64,000 nt of DNA from Paenibacillus xylanexedens (GCF_017874615.1 NZ_JAGIKV010000010.1:62001-126000); one strand, 5' to 3'. Positions 17,418 through 26,356 are shown, counted from the stretch's first letter. A program made the numbers and translations. Notes: generated by a model from the letters alone, not told the origin.

Positions 17418-19574
17418 TTACTGACTCTGAATAAGACGGGTGTAATATCCGTTTTGCTCCATCAAAAACGTATGCGTACCCCGTTCAATTATCTTCCCGC
17501 GTTCCAGTACAATAATCTCATCGGCATCCCGGATGGTGCTCAAACGATGAGCCACCGTAATACAGGTCAGACCTCTGCGCCGAAGACTGTCATCGACCAA
17601 TTTCTCTGTTGCCGGATCAAGTGCACTCGTCGCCTCATCCAGGATCAAAATCGACGGATTGCCTGAAAGGGCTCTGGCTATTTCCAGCCGCTGCCGTTGT
17701 CCTCCGCTGAAGTTACCGCCATTCTCCGAAATCAAGTGATCATACCCACCGCTACGTTCTGCGATATGGTCATGAATGACGGCATCTTTGGCTGCACGAA
17801 CGACATCCGTCTCCGGAATCGTTGCATCCCAGAATGTAATATTTTCCTTGATCGTGCCTTCAAGCAGCACAATCTCCTGATCCACAACGGCCAGGGAATT
17901 GCCCATCCGATGCCTGGAGATCTCATCCCGACGCAGATCATCAAATCGAATCTCACCTTCCCACGGTTCATATATTCCGGCAATCAGTTTTGCAATCGTG
18001 GATTTTCCGCTGCCCGAACCGCCAACCAGAGCCACCTTCATACCTGGCTGAATAGACAGATTAAACTGGTCAATTAATGGTGCCTCCAGCTTGCTGTATC
18101 CGTATGTCAGATTACTGATCTGTACCTGACCGGATAACTTGGCACTGTCCTTCTGTTCGTCTGCTTCATCCAGATCCGATTGAATCTGACGATCCACCGG
18201 ATATTGCAACACGTCATCCAAACGTTTCATGCTTCCTCCTGCTTCCTGAATCGTTCCTGCCAGCATGACCATCTCATTCACAGGCTGACTGAAGCTTGCA
18301 GCAAGACTTTGAAAAGCGACCAACGAACCAATGGTCAACGCCCCGTCCATGACTTGAAAACCGCCAAAAAATAACACGGCAACAGCCCCCAGACTGGTCA
18401 ACAGTGTGGGAACAGACATCAGAAACTGATTTGATACGCCAAATTGCTGATTGGATTGCAACAGTTTTGCCTGATAACCTGACCATTTGACGAAAAAATC
18501 AGACTCAGAGCTATTGGACTTCAACGTCTCAATAACCTGAAGTCCATTCATGGAGACACCCTGCATCTTGCCGCTTTCCTGCAACAGGCGCAGATTCTGA
18601 TCGTTGCGCTTACGCGTGATGAATTGCATGAATATAACATTAAGCAGGGATACCCCTACCGTAACTACAGCTAGCAATACACTGTACTGCAACATCAGGA
18701 GCAGATAAAACAGGATCATGACACAATTCAGTGCAGCGACTGCCAGCTGTCCAGACAACAGCTGCGCGACCCGATCATTGATGGCCACCCTTGATGCGAT
18801 GTCTCCGCTATGCCGTTGGGAAAAAAATTCAATCGGCAACCGGAGTACATGCCAGAAAAAACGACTGGATGAGCTTAAAGCCAGTTTCATCTCCAGTCTG
18901 AGCAAGTAGTAGCGCTGCAGCCAAATCAGCAATGCACGCAGCAGTGCCGTTATTCCCATACCAACCAGAAGCGGGAATAACCAATTGGTCAGATGTCCAA
19001 GTAAGACCTGATCAATAAAAATTTTGCTGAACACCGGAATGACCAGACCGGGCAGAACCAGAAACAATCCTGCTATAATCGCATAGACCAGTGCCTTCTC
19101 CGAACCTTGGATTCGACTGGAGAGAGAGCTAAGCAGACTTGACGTTTTGCCTTGTGGGACATAACCCTCCGCAGGCTTCATCGTCAGTACAACACCCGTG
19201 AACGACTGATCTAATTCCTCAAAGGTAATCTCCCGCGGGCCCGTAACCGGATCATTGAGGAACACCCGATCCTTCTGAATGCCCTCCAATACTAGAAAGT
19301 GATTGAAGTTCCAGTGGATGATGACCGGCCATGGCATGTTTCTCAGATCCTCGGGATTTTTACGGTACCCTTTGGCTTCCATTCCATATTGCCTTGCTGC
19401 CTTGAGAATATTGTTCGCTTTACTGCCATCACGGGACACGCCACAGGATATCCGAAGCTCCTCCAGTGGAATGAAACTTTTGTAATAGGAAAGTACGATC
19501 GACAGTGAGGCAGCTCCGCATTCTACAGCTTCCATTTGTAATACCGTCGGCGTTTTCACTCTTCTTGGGGCCAC
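17418..19574 (-). CDS. NHLP-family peptidase/permease/ATPase exporter (C39 peptidase-containing ABC transporter)
   Basis: The product has 718 residues. The start is GTG at 19574 near a GGAGGATGATGGAG stretch. Residues 1-135 are a C39 peptidase with Q13, C19 (EAVECGAAS), H92 (FNHFLVLEG) and D108 (LNDPVTGPR), so the catalytic set is complete. Membrane segments span about 160-450. The ATPase domain has Walker A GGSGSGKS (518-525), signature FSGGQ (623-627), Walker B ILILDE and AHRLST. The enzyme removes double-glycine leaders on the cytoplasmic side and exports the core. It is the obvious processing protease for the precursor at 14005 and perhaps for the small peptide at 7077. Confidence 0.95.
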   Translation of the reverse strand: MAPRRVKTPTVLQMEAVECGAASLSIVLSYYKSFIPLEELRISCGVSRDGSKANNILKAARQYGMEAKGYRKNPEDLRNMPWPVIIHWNFNHFLVLEGIQKDRVFLNDPVTGPREITFEELDQSFTGVVLTMKPAEGYVPQGKTSSLLSSLSSRIQGSEKALVYAIIAGLFLVLPGLVIPVFSKIFIDQVLLGHLTNWLFPLLVGMGITALLRALLIWLQRYYLLRLEMKLALSSSSRFFWHVLRLPIEFFSQRHSGDIASRVAINDRVAQLLSGQLAVAALNCVMILFYLLLMLQYSVLLAVVTVGVSLLNVIFMQFITRKRNDQNLRLLQESGKMQGVSMNGLQVIETLKSNSSESDFFVKWSGYQAKLLQSNQQFGVSNQFLMSVPTLLTSLGAVAVLFFGGFQVMDGALTIGSLVAFQSLAASFSQPVNEMVMLAGTIQEAGGSMKRLDDVLQYPVDRQIQSDLDEADEQKDSAKLSGQVQISNLTYGYSKLEAPLIDQFNLSIQPGMKVALVGGSGSGKSTIAKLIAGIYEPWEGEIRFDDLRRDEISRHRMGNSLAVVDQEIVLLEGTIKENITFWDATIPETDVVRAAKDAVIHDHIAERSGGYDHLISENGGNFSGGQRQRLEIARALSGNPSILILDEATSALDPATEKLVDDSLRRRGLTCITVAHRLSTIRDADEIIVLERGKIIERGTHTFLMEQNGYYTRLIQSQ

Positions 19575-19617
19575 TACTCCATCATCCTCCCTATGCCTGT
19601 TCGACTATATTGACTCC

Positions 19618-20577
19618 TCATTTGAAATAGGGAATGACGGTTGCAATCGGTCGCTGCGAATGAACCGTAATGGTTCCATCCACCGTCATTCCGCTATTCA
19701 GACGCACAGGCGGACCTTGTTTCGTTGTCCAGTTATAACCACTCGACAACTCCGAGTTAGGCGAGAGATTCACGCGCACTTCCAGCGAGAGACCTTGCGA
19801 GGCCATCTGCTCCACAAGACCCTCGTTACCCAATGTAGACTGTAACTCCTGTACCGTTACGGGGAATTCAGATACCGAAACGACCTGCCCGATCATGGAG
19901 CCATATTCTTCACGATTGACGGTACTTGGCGAGACACGGACTTCCATGCCCGGAAGTAACTGCTTGCCTTGATTTACGGGCACATACATAACCCCTATTA
20001 ATTCATCCGTCTGAGACCCGTAGGTCTCCATCCGGAACATCTCCGTTCCTTCACCCACATACATTCCATTCTTAACTAACACCTCGGTGACCTTTCCTGT
20101 GTAAGGACTGACCACTTGAGTCTGGTACTCATAGTTCAGTAACTGCTGCTCCTGCTGCTGTTTTAACTTGCCCAGCTCCGCAACACGCCCTGACTTGCCT
20201 TGAGATGAGGCACTTTGCAGATTGGTGATAGCAAGCTTCGTTTGCCTGATCTGGTCAAGCAATGCCGGTTGCTCGATTCGACCAATCACCTCTCCTTGCT
20301 GAACCGTATCATTCTCCACCACTGCAATATCGGAGATTGCGCCTTCTGAAGAGGTGTGTACCGTTTTTAGGCCGCCCGGCCGAATCAATACACCCTGTCC
20401 TTCTGCCCTCGTGGTCATGGTGCCAAAGATTCCCCAATACAGCGCAGCTGCCAGAATTAAACCTGCTCCGATGAGCACCAACCAGCCTCGGGGAGAGGTG
20501 ACACGTACCAGATTATCCAGCTGTTCAGGAGAAGACAGCCGCTCAAGGGCTACTTTTCGAAAAACCTGTTTATTCAT
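19618..20577 (-). CDS. HlyD-type secretion adaptor of the NHLM system
   Basis: The product has 319 residues with one membrane segment at about 33-53 (WLVLIGAGLILAAALYWGIF). It is followed by biotinyl-lipoyl-like hairpin halves (EVIGRIEQPALL; SPYTGKVTEVLVKNGMYV) around a short coiled coil, then a beta-barrel region. The shortened coiled coil fits Gram-positive and NHLM-type adaptors, which have no outer membrane to reach. It would stabilise or extend the exporter formed by the two ABC proteins. Its ATG overlaps the stop of the upstream lipoprotein gene by 8 bases, with GGGGGAGG as ribosome site inside that gene. The peptidase ABC gene starts 43 bases after it. Confidence 0.92.
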   Translation of the reverse strand: MNKQVFRKVALERLSSPEQLDNLVRVTSPRGWLVLIGAGLILAAALYWGIFGTMTTRAEGQGVLIRPGGLKTVHTSSEGAISDIAVVENDTVQQGEVIGRIEQPALLDQIRQTKLAITNLQSASSQGKSGRVAELGKLKQQQEQQLLNYEYQTQVVSPYTGKVTEVLVKNGMYVGEGTEMFRMETYGSQTDELIGVMYVPVNQGKQLLPGMEVRVSPSTVNREEYGSMIGQVVSVSEFPVTVQELQSTLGNEGLVEQMASQGLSLEVRVNLSPNSELSSGYNWTTKQGPPVRLNSGMTVDGTITVHSQRPIATVIPYFK

Positions 20578-21784
20578 CCTGACCTCCCCCTTTCGCTGAA
20601 TCTCGTGATGAATCTGAAACGGGCTTCAGTGTCTGAAATTTGCCCTGCTGTAACTTCTTCATTACAATGCTCATTCCCTGAACATCACCCTGGGTATCAA
20701 AAAAGTGTTCCCCCGTAACCCCCTCCCAAGATGTAAGGTCGGACAAAGCTTCTGCTATCGCTTTCGGACTTCGTGAACCTGCTTCTTCTATACCCGCAGC
20801 GAGTAATTTCAGTGAATCATATGCCTGTGCTGCCCATTTGTCCGGTGCCTTACCATAGTGTTCAATGTAGGTTGATCGAAAATCTTGATTGACGGTCGAT
20901 TGTCCCTGATCATCGTATACGGAAGCGACGATTGTGCCTTCTACGGACCCGCCGCCTTGTGCAAACTCAGCCGAATCAAGCGCATCTCCCCCGATGATAG
21001 GGGTATCCATACCCGCCGCACGGATTGCTTTGACAAATGTAATTCCTTCGTCCGCTCTTGTCGCGATCATAATCAGATCCGTGTCCAGTGTCTCCCATTT
21101 ATTCGCAATCCGCATCATGTCGGCTCCGTCCTTATAACCTGATACGCGGTCAACCACATTCTGTCCGGATAGTGTAGCCTGACGTTCAAATGCATTCGCG
21201 AGCCCTCTACCATACTCGTCATCGGTATAGTAGATTGCGATATTCTCATGCTTCGTGCCCGCAGCATACAGGGCAAGGGATTGCCCGATCTGATTATCAT
21301 TCGGTATATTTCTAAAAATATAAGGACTGCTCACATCGGTCAGTTTGGGCGAGGTCGATGCCGGAGACAACAGTACAATGCCCGCATTGGCATATATGCG
21401 TGAAGCCGGTACGGTTACGGAAGAACCCCGATGCCCAATGACCGCACTGACGGAGGGATTATCGGCAAATTGCTGCGCGATGGCCATGCCCTTTGTCGTG
21501 GAAGCGCCATCGTCCATCTCCAGCAATTTAATTTTTTTTCCTCCCAGAACACCCTCTTTGTTAATCTGCTCCAGCGCCAACTGAAGTCCTTCACGAAATT
21601 GTTCATTCTGCTTCTCAAAAGGCCATACAGCTCCCACGATGACTTCATTTGATGAGCTTCCAAGCGTCTTTTCTCTGATCTGGTCTGGCGCAGTGTCAGA
21701 TGAACACCCACTGATTACCAGTGCACCAAGCAGTACCACACTCCACAACACCCATTTCAGGTGATTCCCCCCATTTCCATTCAC
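20570..21784 (-). CDS. Branched-chain-amino-acid-type solute-binding lipoprotein (Peripla_BP_6 family)
   Basis: The product has 404 residues from a GTG at 21784. The frame continues upstream to an ATG at 21838 with no ribosome site, whereas GGAGGGAGATAG precedes the GTG. The signal ends in LVISGC, giving lipidated C27. The rest is a type I periplasmic-binding fold (VIVGAVWPFEKQNEQFREGLQ; AVIGHRGSSVTVPASRIY), as in LivJ and AmiC proteins. No LivH/M/G/F partners are present. It is the first gene of the export operon and overlaps the HlyD gene by 8 bases, so it is made together with the exporter. It may sense or bind the product or a signal outside the cell (inference). Confidence 0.85.
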   Translation of the reverse strand: MNGNGGNHLKWVLWSVVLLGALVISGCSSDTAPDQIREKTLGSSSNEVIVGAVWPFEKQNEQFREGLQLALEQINKEGVLGGKKIKLLEMDDGASTTKGMAIAQQFADNPSVSAVIGHRGSSVTVPASRIYANAGIVLLSPASTSPKLTDVSSPYIFRNIPNDNQIGQSLALYAAGTKHENIAIYYTDDEYGRGLANAFERQATLSGQNVVDRVSGYKDGADMMRIANKWETLDTDLIMIATRADEGITFVKAIRAAGMDTPIIGGDALDSAEFAQGGGSVEGTIVASVYDDQGQSTVNQDFRSTYIEHYGKAPDKWAAQAYDSLKLLAAGIEEAGSRSPKAIAEALSDLTSWEGVTGEHFFDTQGDVQGMSIVMKKLQQGKFQTLKPVSDSSRDSAKGGGQDE

Positions 21785-21840
21785 TAGACCTATCTCCCTC
21801 CAGAGCTCAAACCTGGAACGCCCAAGTTTTAATATCATTA

Positions 21841-21846
21841 ATTATA
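21841..21846 (-). promoter_or_regulatory. Candidate -10 element of the export operon
   Basis: On the minus strand the sequence is TATAAT, about 55 bases before the GTG of the lipoprotein and about 25 bases downstream of the phased TTGA repeats. No good -35 stands at the right distance, which fits an activator-dependent promoter. Confidence 0.45.
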
Positions 21847-21870
21847 GAAGCAGCCGAATCATCAAGACCA

Positions 21871-21907
21871 TAAATTGAAATTCAAGTTAACCTCAATTTC
21901 ATATCAA
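21871..21907 (-). promoter_or_regulatory. Three TTGA repeats at 11-bp spacing upstream of the export operon
   Basis: Minus-strand TTGA copies lie at 21904-21907, 21893-21896 and 21882-21885, with a degenerate TTTA at 21871-21874 continuing the same 11-bp phase. They have the same sequence and orientation as the repeats before the precursor gene. The region is shared with the divergent response regulator gene at 22042. Confidence 0.7.
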
Positions 21908-22041
21908 ATTTAATGTATCCAATCGACTTATCCCGGTCCACATGCGATACTTGAAACAGAATACATCGAGGACTTTCGACGAACGATTGGAAGGATACGG
22001 ACTTTGACCAAAGCGATATACATAAGGAGAATGAACGCCCT

Positions 22042-22761
22042 ATGTCTTTGAAAAACACGATTTTGATCGTCGATGATGATCATGAAATCAATGAATTGTT
22101 AACGATGTCTTTGAAACGGGAAGGTTTTCAGACTATATCTGCATACACTGGCGTGGAGGCACTTCGAGCTGCACAGGAGCATTCACCTGATCTTGTACTC
22201 CTGGATGTGCTGTTGCCTGGGATGGATGGTTTTCAAATCTGTAGCGAGATTCGTAAAACGAGTAATGTGCCTATTTTGTTCGTAAGTTGTAAGGATGAAG
22301 CCACAGACAAAGTCATCGGACTTGGGCTGGGAGGGGACGACTTTATCTCCAAACCATTTAGTCCAATTGAGCTGATTGCACGAGTCAAGGCTCATATTCG
22401 GAGAAACAACATGCCACAGAAACAAGAGGAGCAGGTGGATGAAACGCTGGTATTTGATCAACTACTCATCGACCCAGCCACCCATCGTGTACTCGTCGGT
22501 GACAAACCCATTGCTTTGTCGGCCAAGGAATTCAAATTATTGTTCCATCTTGCGAAGAACCCTAACCGCGTATACAAAAATGAACAGCTTTTCTCGCTGC
22601 TCTGGGATGATGTGCATATGGGCGATACGCATACAGTTATGGTGCATATCTATAATCTGCGGAAGAAGCTGGAACAAAATCCGGCCAAGCCACACTATAT
22701 CCGTACAATTCGGGGTGTCGGGTACAAATTCAATGACAAGCCTGTTGAATTCGCAGAGTAA
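22042..22761 (+). CDS. OmpR/PhoB-family response regulator of the peptide cluster
   Basis: The product has 239 residues. The receiver (5-120) shows the acidic DDD (11-13), phosphoacceptor D55 (LVLLDVLLPGMDGF), and K104 (FISKPFSPIE). A winged-helix DNA-binding domain follows (about 140-232), ending YIRTIRGVGYKFND. AAGGAG lies about 12 bases before the ATG, a somewhat long spacing. It is divergent from the export operon, and the shared upstream region contains the 11-bp-phased TTGA repeats, so it is the best candidate to bind them. No kinase gene is adjacent; the hybrid kinase at the far end of the cluster is the likely partner (inference). Confidence 0.93.
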   Translation: MSLKNTILIVDDDHEINELLTMSLKREGFQTISAYTGVEALRAAQEHSPDLVLLDVLLPGMDGFQICSEIRKTSNVPILFVSCKDEATDKVIGLGLGGDDFISKPFSPIELIARVKAHIRRNNMPQKQEEQVDETLVFDQLLIDPATHRVLVGDKPIALSAKEFKLLFHLAKNPNRVYKNEQLFSLLWDDVHMGDTHTVMVHIYNLRKKLEQNPAKPHYIRTIRGVGYKFNDKPVEFAE

Positions 22762-22806
22762 ACGTATTACAGCACACAGGTATGTACGTTCATTCAAACT
22801 AAAAAA

Positions 22807-22823
22807 GCCGCCAGAATGGCGGC
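22807..22823 (-). terminator. Rho-independent terminator of the phosphotransferase gene
   Basis: The stem GCCGCC/GGCGGC has a 5-base loop, followed on the minus strand by six T. It lies 38 bases beyond the stop of the gene at 22862. It may also stall transcription from the response regulator side. Confidence 0.85.
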
Positions 22824-22861
22824 ATGATGATGGTAACTATATTCTCTTTTTCATTGAATGA

Positions 22862-23851
22862 TTAACTAACGATATCTGCTTCCCGGAATTCTTCCACGAA
22901 ACTATCCAGCCAATCCGAACCATAGTCCAGCGCACCCATATCACTCTCAATAAAAGCAACATCTAGTCCCATCACCCAGAATCGGCGAGCAATAATAAAG
23001 AGATCAACCGCCTGCTCATCTTCGGCAGAGAAGCTTCTGACTGAACGATATCCTGCCATGAGCGCATCCCATAATGCTGCTTTTCGCTCATCAGACTGCC
23101 TTTTTCGAACTTTCACTTGAGCTAAATCATAGGCACGCCAGCCTTTGGCTGCCCACTCGAAGTCATAATGGATGAACTGATGTTCCTGTTGAAATACATT
23201 GTTATTCCCATGCATATCGCCATGGCACAGACCAAAGTCCAGATCTTGTCTGGAAGTGGCAACGATGCGTTCTTTTAATGTTGTGGCAAACGTATGGAGA
23301 AATGCTGCTGCTTCATTGTTCTCACCGATATAGTGGATAATTCGCTCAAGGGGTTCGTCAATAAGTAATTTCAGATCCAGCTCATATCGTGGCAGCTCCA
23401 TGTTCACCTGATCCATAGCCTCATGCAATTCAGCCGCAGATTGGCCAAAGGCGTAACAAGACTCCTCATCCTCCAGGTTGTTCTCCGTACCCTCAATATA
23501 CCGAAACATCACAGCAACCCGTTTGCCTTCCGCAGCCTCCAACACCGTATATCCCGTATGATCTTTCTTCTCGATGTATTCTCCAATGTCAGTATGTTCC
23601 GCAGAACCTAGAACGTTCTTCAGTTGAGACAATAACGAAAGCTCATACTGAACATCTTCCTCCGAAATTTCAGTGCGGTAGATACGGAGAATATACATGC
23701 CACTGGATGTACGAACCCGGTAGGTATCATTCAATCCCCTAAGCCAAAACAAACATTCTTCCCATGTTCCAATGTCATACTCATCCCTCAATGCAGACTC
23801 GAGGTATCTGGGGTTAAGCACTGAACGTAAAGCAGTCGGTTGAATGGACAT
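22862..23851 (-). CDS. Aminoglycoside phosphotransferase-fold kinase family protein
   Basis: The product has 329 residues. The APH/ChoK-type kinase core is clear: the N-lobe has YRVRTSSGMYILRIYR (44-59), the catalytic loop is CHGDMHGNN with H210, D212 and N217, and the metal-binding DFE is at 230-232. Such proteins phosphorylate small hydroxylated molecules, such as homoserine, choline, sugars or antibiotics, with ATP. Nothing in the neighbourhood indicates the substrate. The gene stands alone with its own terminator. I see no resistance-specific signature, so antibiotic resistance should not be assumed. Confidence 0.88.
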   Translation of the reverse strand: MSIQPTALRSVLNPRYLESALRDEYDIGTWEECLFWLRGLNDTYRVRTSSGMYILRIYRTEISEEDVQYELSLLSQLKNVLGSAEHTDIGEYIEKKDHTGYTVLEAAEGKRVAVMFRYIEGTENNLEDEESCYAFGQSAAELHEAMDQVNMELPRYELDLKLLIDEPLERIIHYIGENNEAAAFLHTFATTLKERIVATSRQDLDFGLCHGDMHGNNNVFQQEHQFIHYDFEWAAKGWRAYDLAQVKVRKRQSDERKAALWDALMAGYRSVRSFSAEDEQAVDLFIIARRFWVMGLDVAFIESDMGALDYGSDWLDSFVEEFREADIVS

Positions 23852-24019
23852 ATGGTTGCTCCTTCGGTTTAATATGATTATTTCTCATCAGATTAACGAT
23901 GTAATCCTTTTCACCTATCAACCTATAACATAGTATATTTTTTATTTATTTTCCAGAATATATATTTTGATGAGTAAATACTCTTTAGACTCCTATAGTT
24001 CCATCTCGCATCAGCGGGA

Positions 24020-25795
24020 TTAGATAGGGCTATTTGCATTGGCCCGCTTTCCAGATTTAAGCAGGTTATTACGCGCTGGATCGCCGCCAGTGCTCGACAA
24101 TGCAGCACATTCACGGAAGGCAAAATGTTTGCACCCCTTACATTTCTGAACATCCAGATGCTGCAATGCATAATTGATAGCTTCACCCGTGTGCTCAAAC
24201 ATATGATCCGAACCAATCCGTTCAATCAAACCTGTTCTCTTCAGCATTTCCAACGGTTGCGCCTGAATGCCTGAAAGTAAAACTCTGCCCCCGGATCTCT
24301 CCATATGTTTGACAACACGGGCCAGATTGGATTCACCTGTTGTATCCATAAAAGGCACCTTGCCCATGCGCAACAGCAGAGTACCTGGTCGCCGATGAAT
24401 CGAATCCATGACCGACTTCTCGAACATATCCGCTGCGCCGAAAAAAAGTGGCCCTTCAATTGTATATAGGCTTATTTGCGGACAGTCATGTCCTTCCCGA
24501 ACCATGTGGGCCATGACTTTCTCATGTTTATGATCGGGATCGGGCAGTACTTTGGCAACCTTTAACATCTCACTCATGCGTTTAACAAATAAAAGAACAG
24601 CCAGAATCAACCCAACCTCTACAGCCGTTGTCAAACTTGTAAATACGGTCAGCAAAAAGGTAATCAGCAGAACGAGTGAATCGCTCGTTTTGGTTTTCAT
24701 GACATGTACGAAGGATCTTCGTTCACTCATATTCCAGGCAACCAGCATGAGAACGGGAGCCATACTGGCAAGAGGAATGTGGGATGCATATGGCGCAAAG
24801 AGAACAAGTACCAGCAAAACCACTACACCGTGAATCACGCCAGACCATGGCGATACTGCGCCGGATTTGATATTTGTTGCTGTACGTGCAATCGCTCCTG
24901 TTGCAGGAATACCACCAAATAACGGCGTCACCATATTAGCAATCCCCTGCCCAATCAACTCTCGATTGCTGTTATGCCGACTTCCGGTCATGCCATCGGC
25001 AACAACTGCGGATAGCAGCGATTCAATTCCACCCAGCATGGCGATGACAAAAGCGGGTTGCAGCAAGTTCACAATACGCTCCCAAGTGATCTCTGGCACA
25101 TGAAACTGAGGCAAAGAGTTAGGTATGGCGCCAAAGGACGAACCAATTGTAGCCACCTGCCCTTCAAAAAAGAACGCCGCGACTACCGTCGAAAGAACCA
25201 GCCCCACCAGTGATGCAGGCACCTTTGGTGCAAACTTGGGCACAAGCAGAAGAACAGCCAGACAGATTCCAGCTGTAAGCACACTGTATATATTAATCGT
25301 CGAGATATGTATCCCGATTTCTTTCATATTGGACCAGAAATCCTCGTGTTTCTCGATGCCTCGAAGTCCCAGAAAGTTCGTAATTTGTCCGCTAAAAATA
25401 ATGACGGCGATGCCTGCCGTAAAACCGATAGTCACCGGCCTTGGAATAAACTTAATTAATGCCCCAAGCTTGAATACGCCCATAAGTACAAGCATCAAAC
25501 CGGCCATCATTCCGGCGATCAGCAGATTCTCATATCCATACTGCATCACAATGGCAAAGAGGATCGGAATGAATGCCCCCGTTGGCCCACCAATCTGGAA
25601 CTTGGACCCACCCAGCAAGGAAATGAGAATCCCTGCGATGACTGTGGTATACAATCCATACTCCGGTTTGACCCCGGAAGCGATGGCAAAGGCCATACCG
25701 AGTGGAATCGCAATGATACCTACAATCAGTCCTGATAACAGATCCTTGCGAAAAGCGGCAGCATTGTACCCTGTATATCTCCCCATCCATTTCAT
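24020..25795 (-). CDS. SulP-family anion transporter with STAS domain and a cysteine-rich tail
   Basis: The product has 591 residues from the ATG at 25795, chosen because AGAAGG stands 9 bases upstream; the upstream ATG at 25819 has no ribosome site. Many membrane helices with the SulP signature (GLYTTVIAGILISLLGGS; QIGGPTGAFIPI) are followed by a STAS domain (about 440-545; MDTTGESNLARVVKHMERSGG). The family carries sulfate, bicarbonate or other anions. The last 50 residues are unusual: CKGCKHFAFREC, a possible metal-binding or redox motif absent from ordinary SulP proteins as I know them. It follows an ArsR regulator gene and has two overlapping AT-rich inverted repeats before its start. 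Confidence 0.92.
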   Translation of the reverse strand: MKWMGRYTGYNAAAFRKDLLSGLIVGIIAIPLGMAFAIASGVKPEYGLYTTVIAGILISLLGGSKFQIGGPTGAFIPILFAIVMQYGYENLLIAGMMAGLMLVLMGVFKLGALIKFIPRPVTIGFTAGIAVIIFSGQITNFLGLRGIEKHEDFWSNMKEIGIHISTINIYSVLTAGICLAVLLLVPKFAPKVPASLVGLVLSTVVAAFFFEGQVATIGSSFGAIPNSLPQFHVPEITWERIVNLLQPAFVIAMLGGIESLLSAVVADGMTGSRHNSNRELIGQGIANMVTPLFGGIPATGAIARTATNIKSGAVSPWSGVIHGVVVLLVLVLFAPYASHIPLASMAPVLMLVAWNMSERRSFVHVMKTKTSDSLVLLITFLLTVFTSLTTAVEVGLILAVLLFVKRMSEMLKVAKVLPDPDHKHEKVMAHMVREGHDCPQISLYTIEGPLFFGAADMFEKSVMDSIHRRPGTLLLRMGKVPFMDTTGESNLARVVKHMERSGGRVLLSGIQAQPLEMLKRTGLIERIGSDHMFEHTGEAINYALQHLDVQKCKGCKHFAFRECAALSSTGGDPARNNLLKSGKRANANSPI

Positions 25796-25819
25796 GTACC
25801 AAAACCTTCTTTTCTTCAT

Positions 25820-25839
25820 ATATTTGAATATTTGAATAT
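25820..25839 (-). promoter_or_regulatory. Two overlapping inverted repeats before sulP, candidate ArsR operator
   Basis: ATATT-TG-AATAT occurs at 25820-25831 and again at 25828-25839, offset by 8 bp. They lie 25-45 bases before the chosen sulP start. AT-rich repeats of this type are common ArsR/SmtB-family operators, and an ArsR gene lies directly upstream. Confidence 0.5.
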
Positions 25840-25910
25840 ATTTAAAAGACTACTCCCCTGCATACATCCTGTCAATCGGATTACCCACAATCCCAGCAGG
25901 AACCTAACAC

Positions 25911-25955
25911 AAAAAAACAAGAACCTCCGGAGCTTACACCCAGTTGCTCTTGTTT
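25911..25955 (-). terminator. Terminator between arsR-type gene and sulP
   Basis: AAACAAGA (25915-25922) pairs with TCTTGTTT (25948-25955); on the minus strand the stem is followed by a run of seven T. It lies just beyond the ArsR stop, so sulP probably has its own promoter or depends on read-through. Confidence 0.75.
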
Positions 25956-25961
25956 ATTGTG

Positions 25962-26291
25962 TCAGGACTCTTTACGAATATCTTCCAGCATGGAAATGGC
26001 ATCAACCAGATGATTGTCAAAAATCTGTTTGGTGACTGCCAGCAGGTCCCTAATCAGCGGATCACGCAGTGAATAGGTGACGGTTGTCCCTTCTTTGATT
26101 CCGTGGACAACGTTTTTGCTGCGCAATACAGCCAGTTGCTGTGAAACGGCAGAGCCTTCCGATCCCAGAATGCTTTGCAGTTCATTCACGTTCTTGGCTC
26201 CTTCACTCAGCAGCTCCAGAATCTGAATCCGCATCGGGTGTGCCAACGCTTTGAAAAAATCCGCTTTAAACTGTTGTATGCTCTGATTCAT
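25962..26291 (-). CDS. ArsR/SmtB-family transcriptional regulator
   Basis: The product has 109 residues. A winged helix-turn-helix is clear: FKALAHPMRIQILELLSEG, then VNELQSILGSEGSAVSQQLAVLRSKNVV with the recognition helix, and a wing GIKEGTTVTYSLRD. There are no cysteine pairs of the arsenic- or metal-sensing type (no ELCVC), so the ligand is not a thiol-bound metal at the usual site. It may sense a sulfur-related or other small signal through another route. The gene precedes sulP on the same strand. Palindromes at 26357-26373 and 26402-26417 lie upstream and could mediate autoregulation. Confidence 0.9.
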   Translation of the reverse strand: MNQSIQQFKADFFKALAHPMRIQILELLSEGAKNVNELQSILGSEGSAVSQQLAVLRSKNVVHGIKEGTTVTYSLRDPLIRDLLAVTKQIFDNHLVDAISMLEDIRKES

Positions 26292-26356
26292 ACGCTATGC
26301 CCCTTCAATCGAACTTTTGAAGATGCAAATATCATAACATAGAACGGGTACCATGC

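Noticed and set aside
21785-21838. ATG at 21838 as start of the LivJ-like lipoprotein
   Set aside because: It has no ribosome site and would place 18 extra charged residues before an otherwise normal lipoprotein signal.
25125-25835. 236-codon plus-strand open frame
   Set aside because: It is antisense to sulP; its hydrophobic pattern comes from the membrane helices on the other strand.
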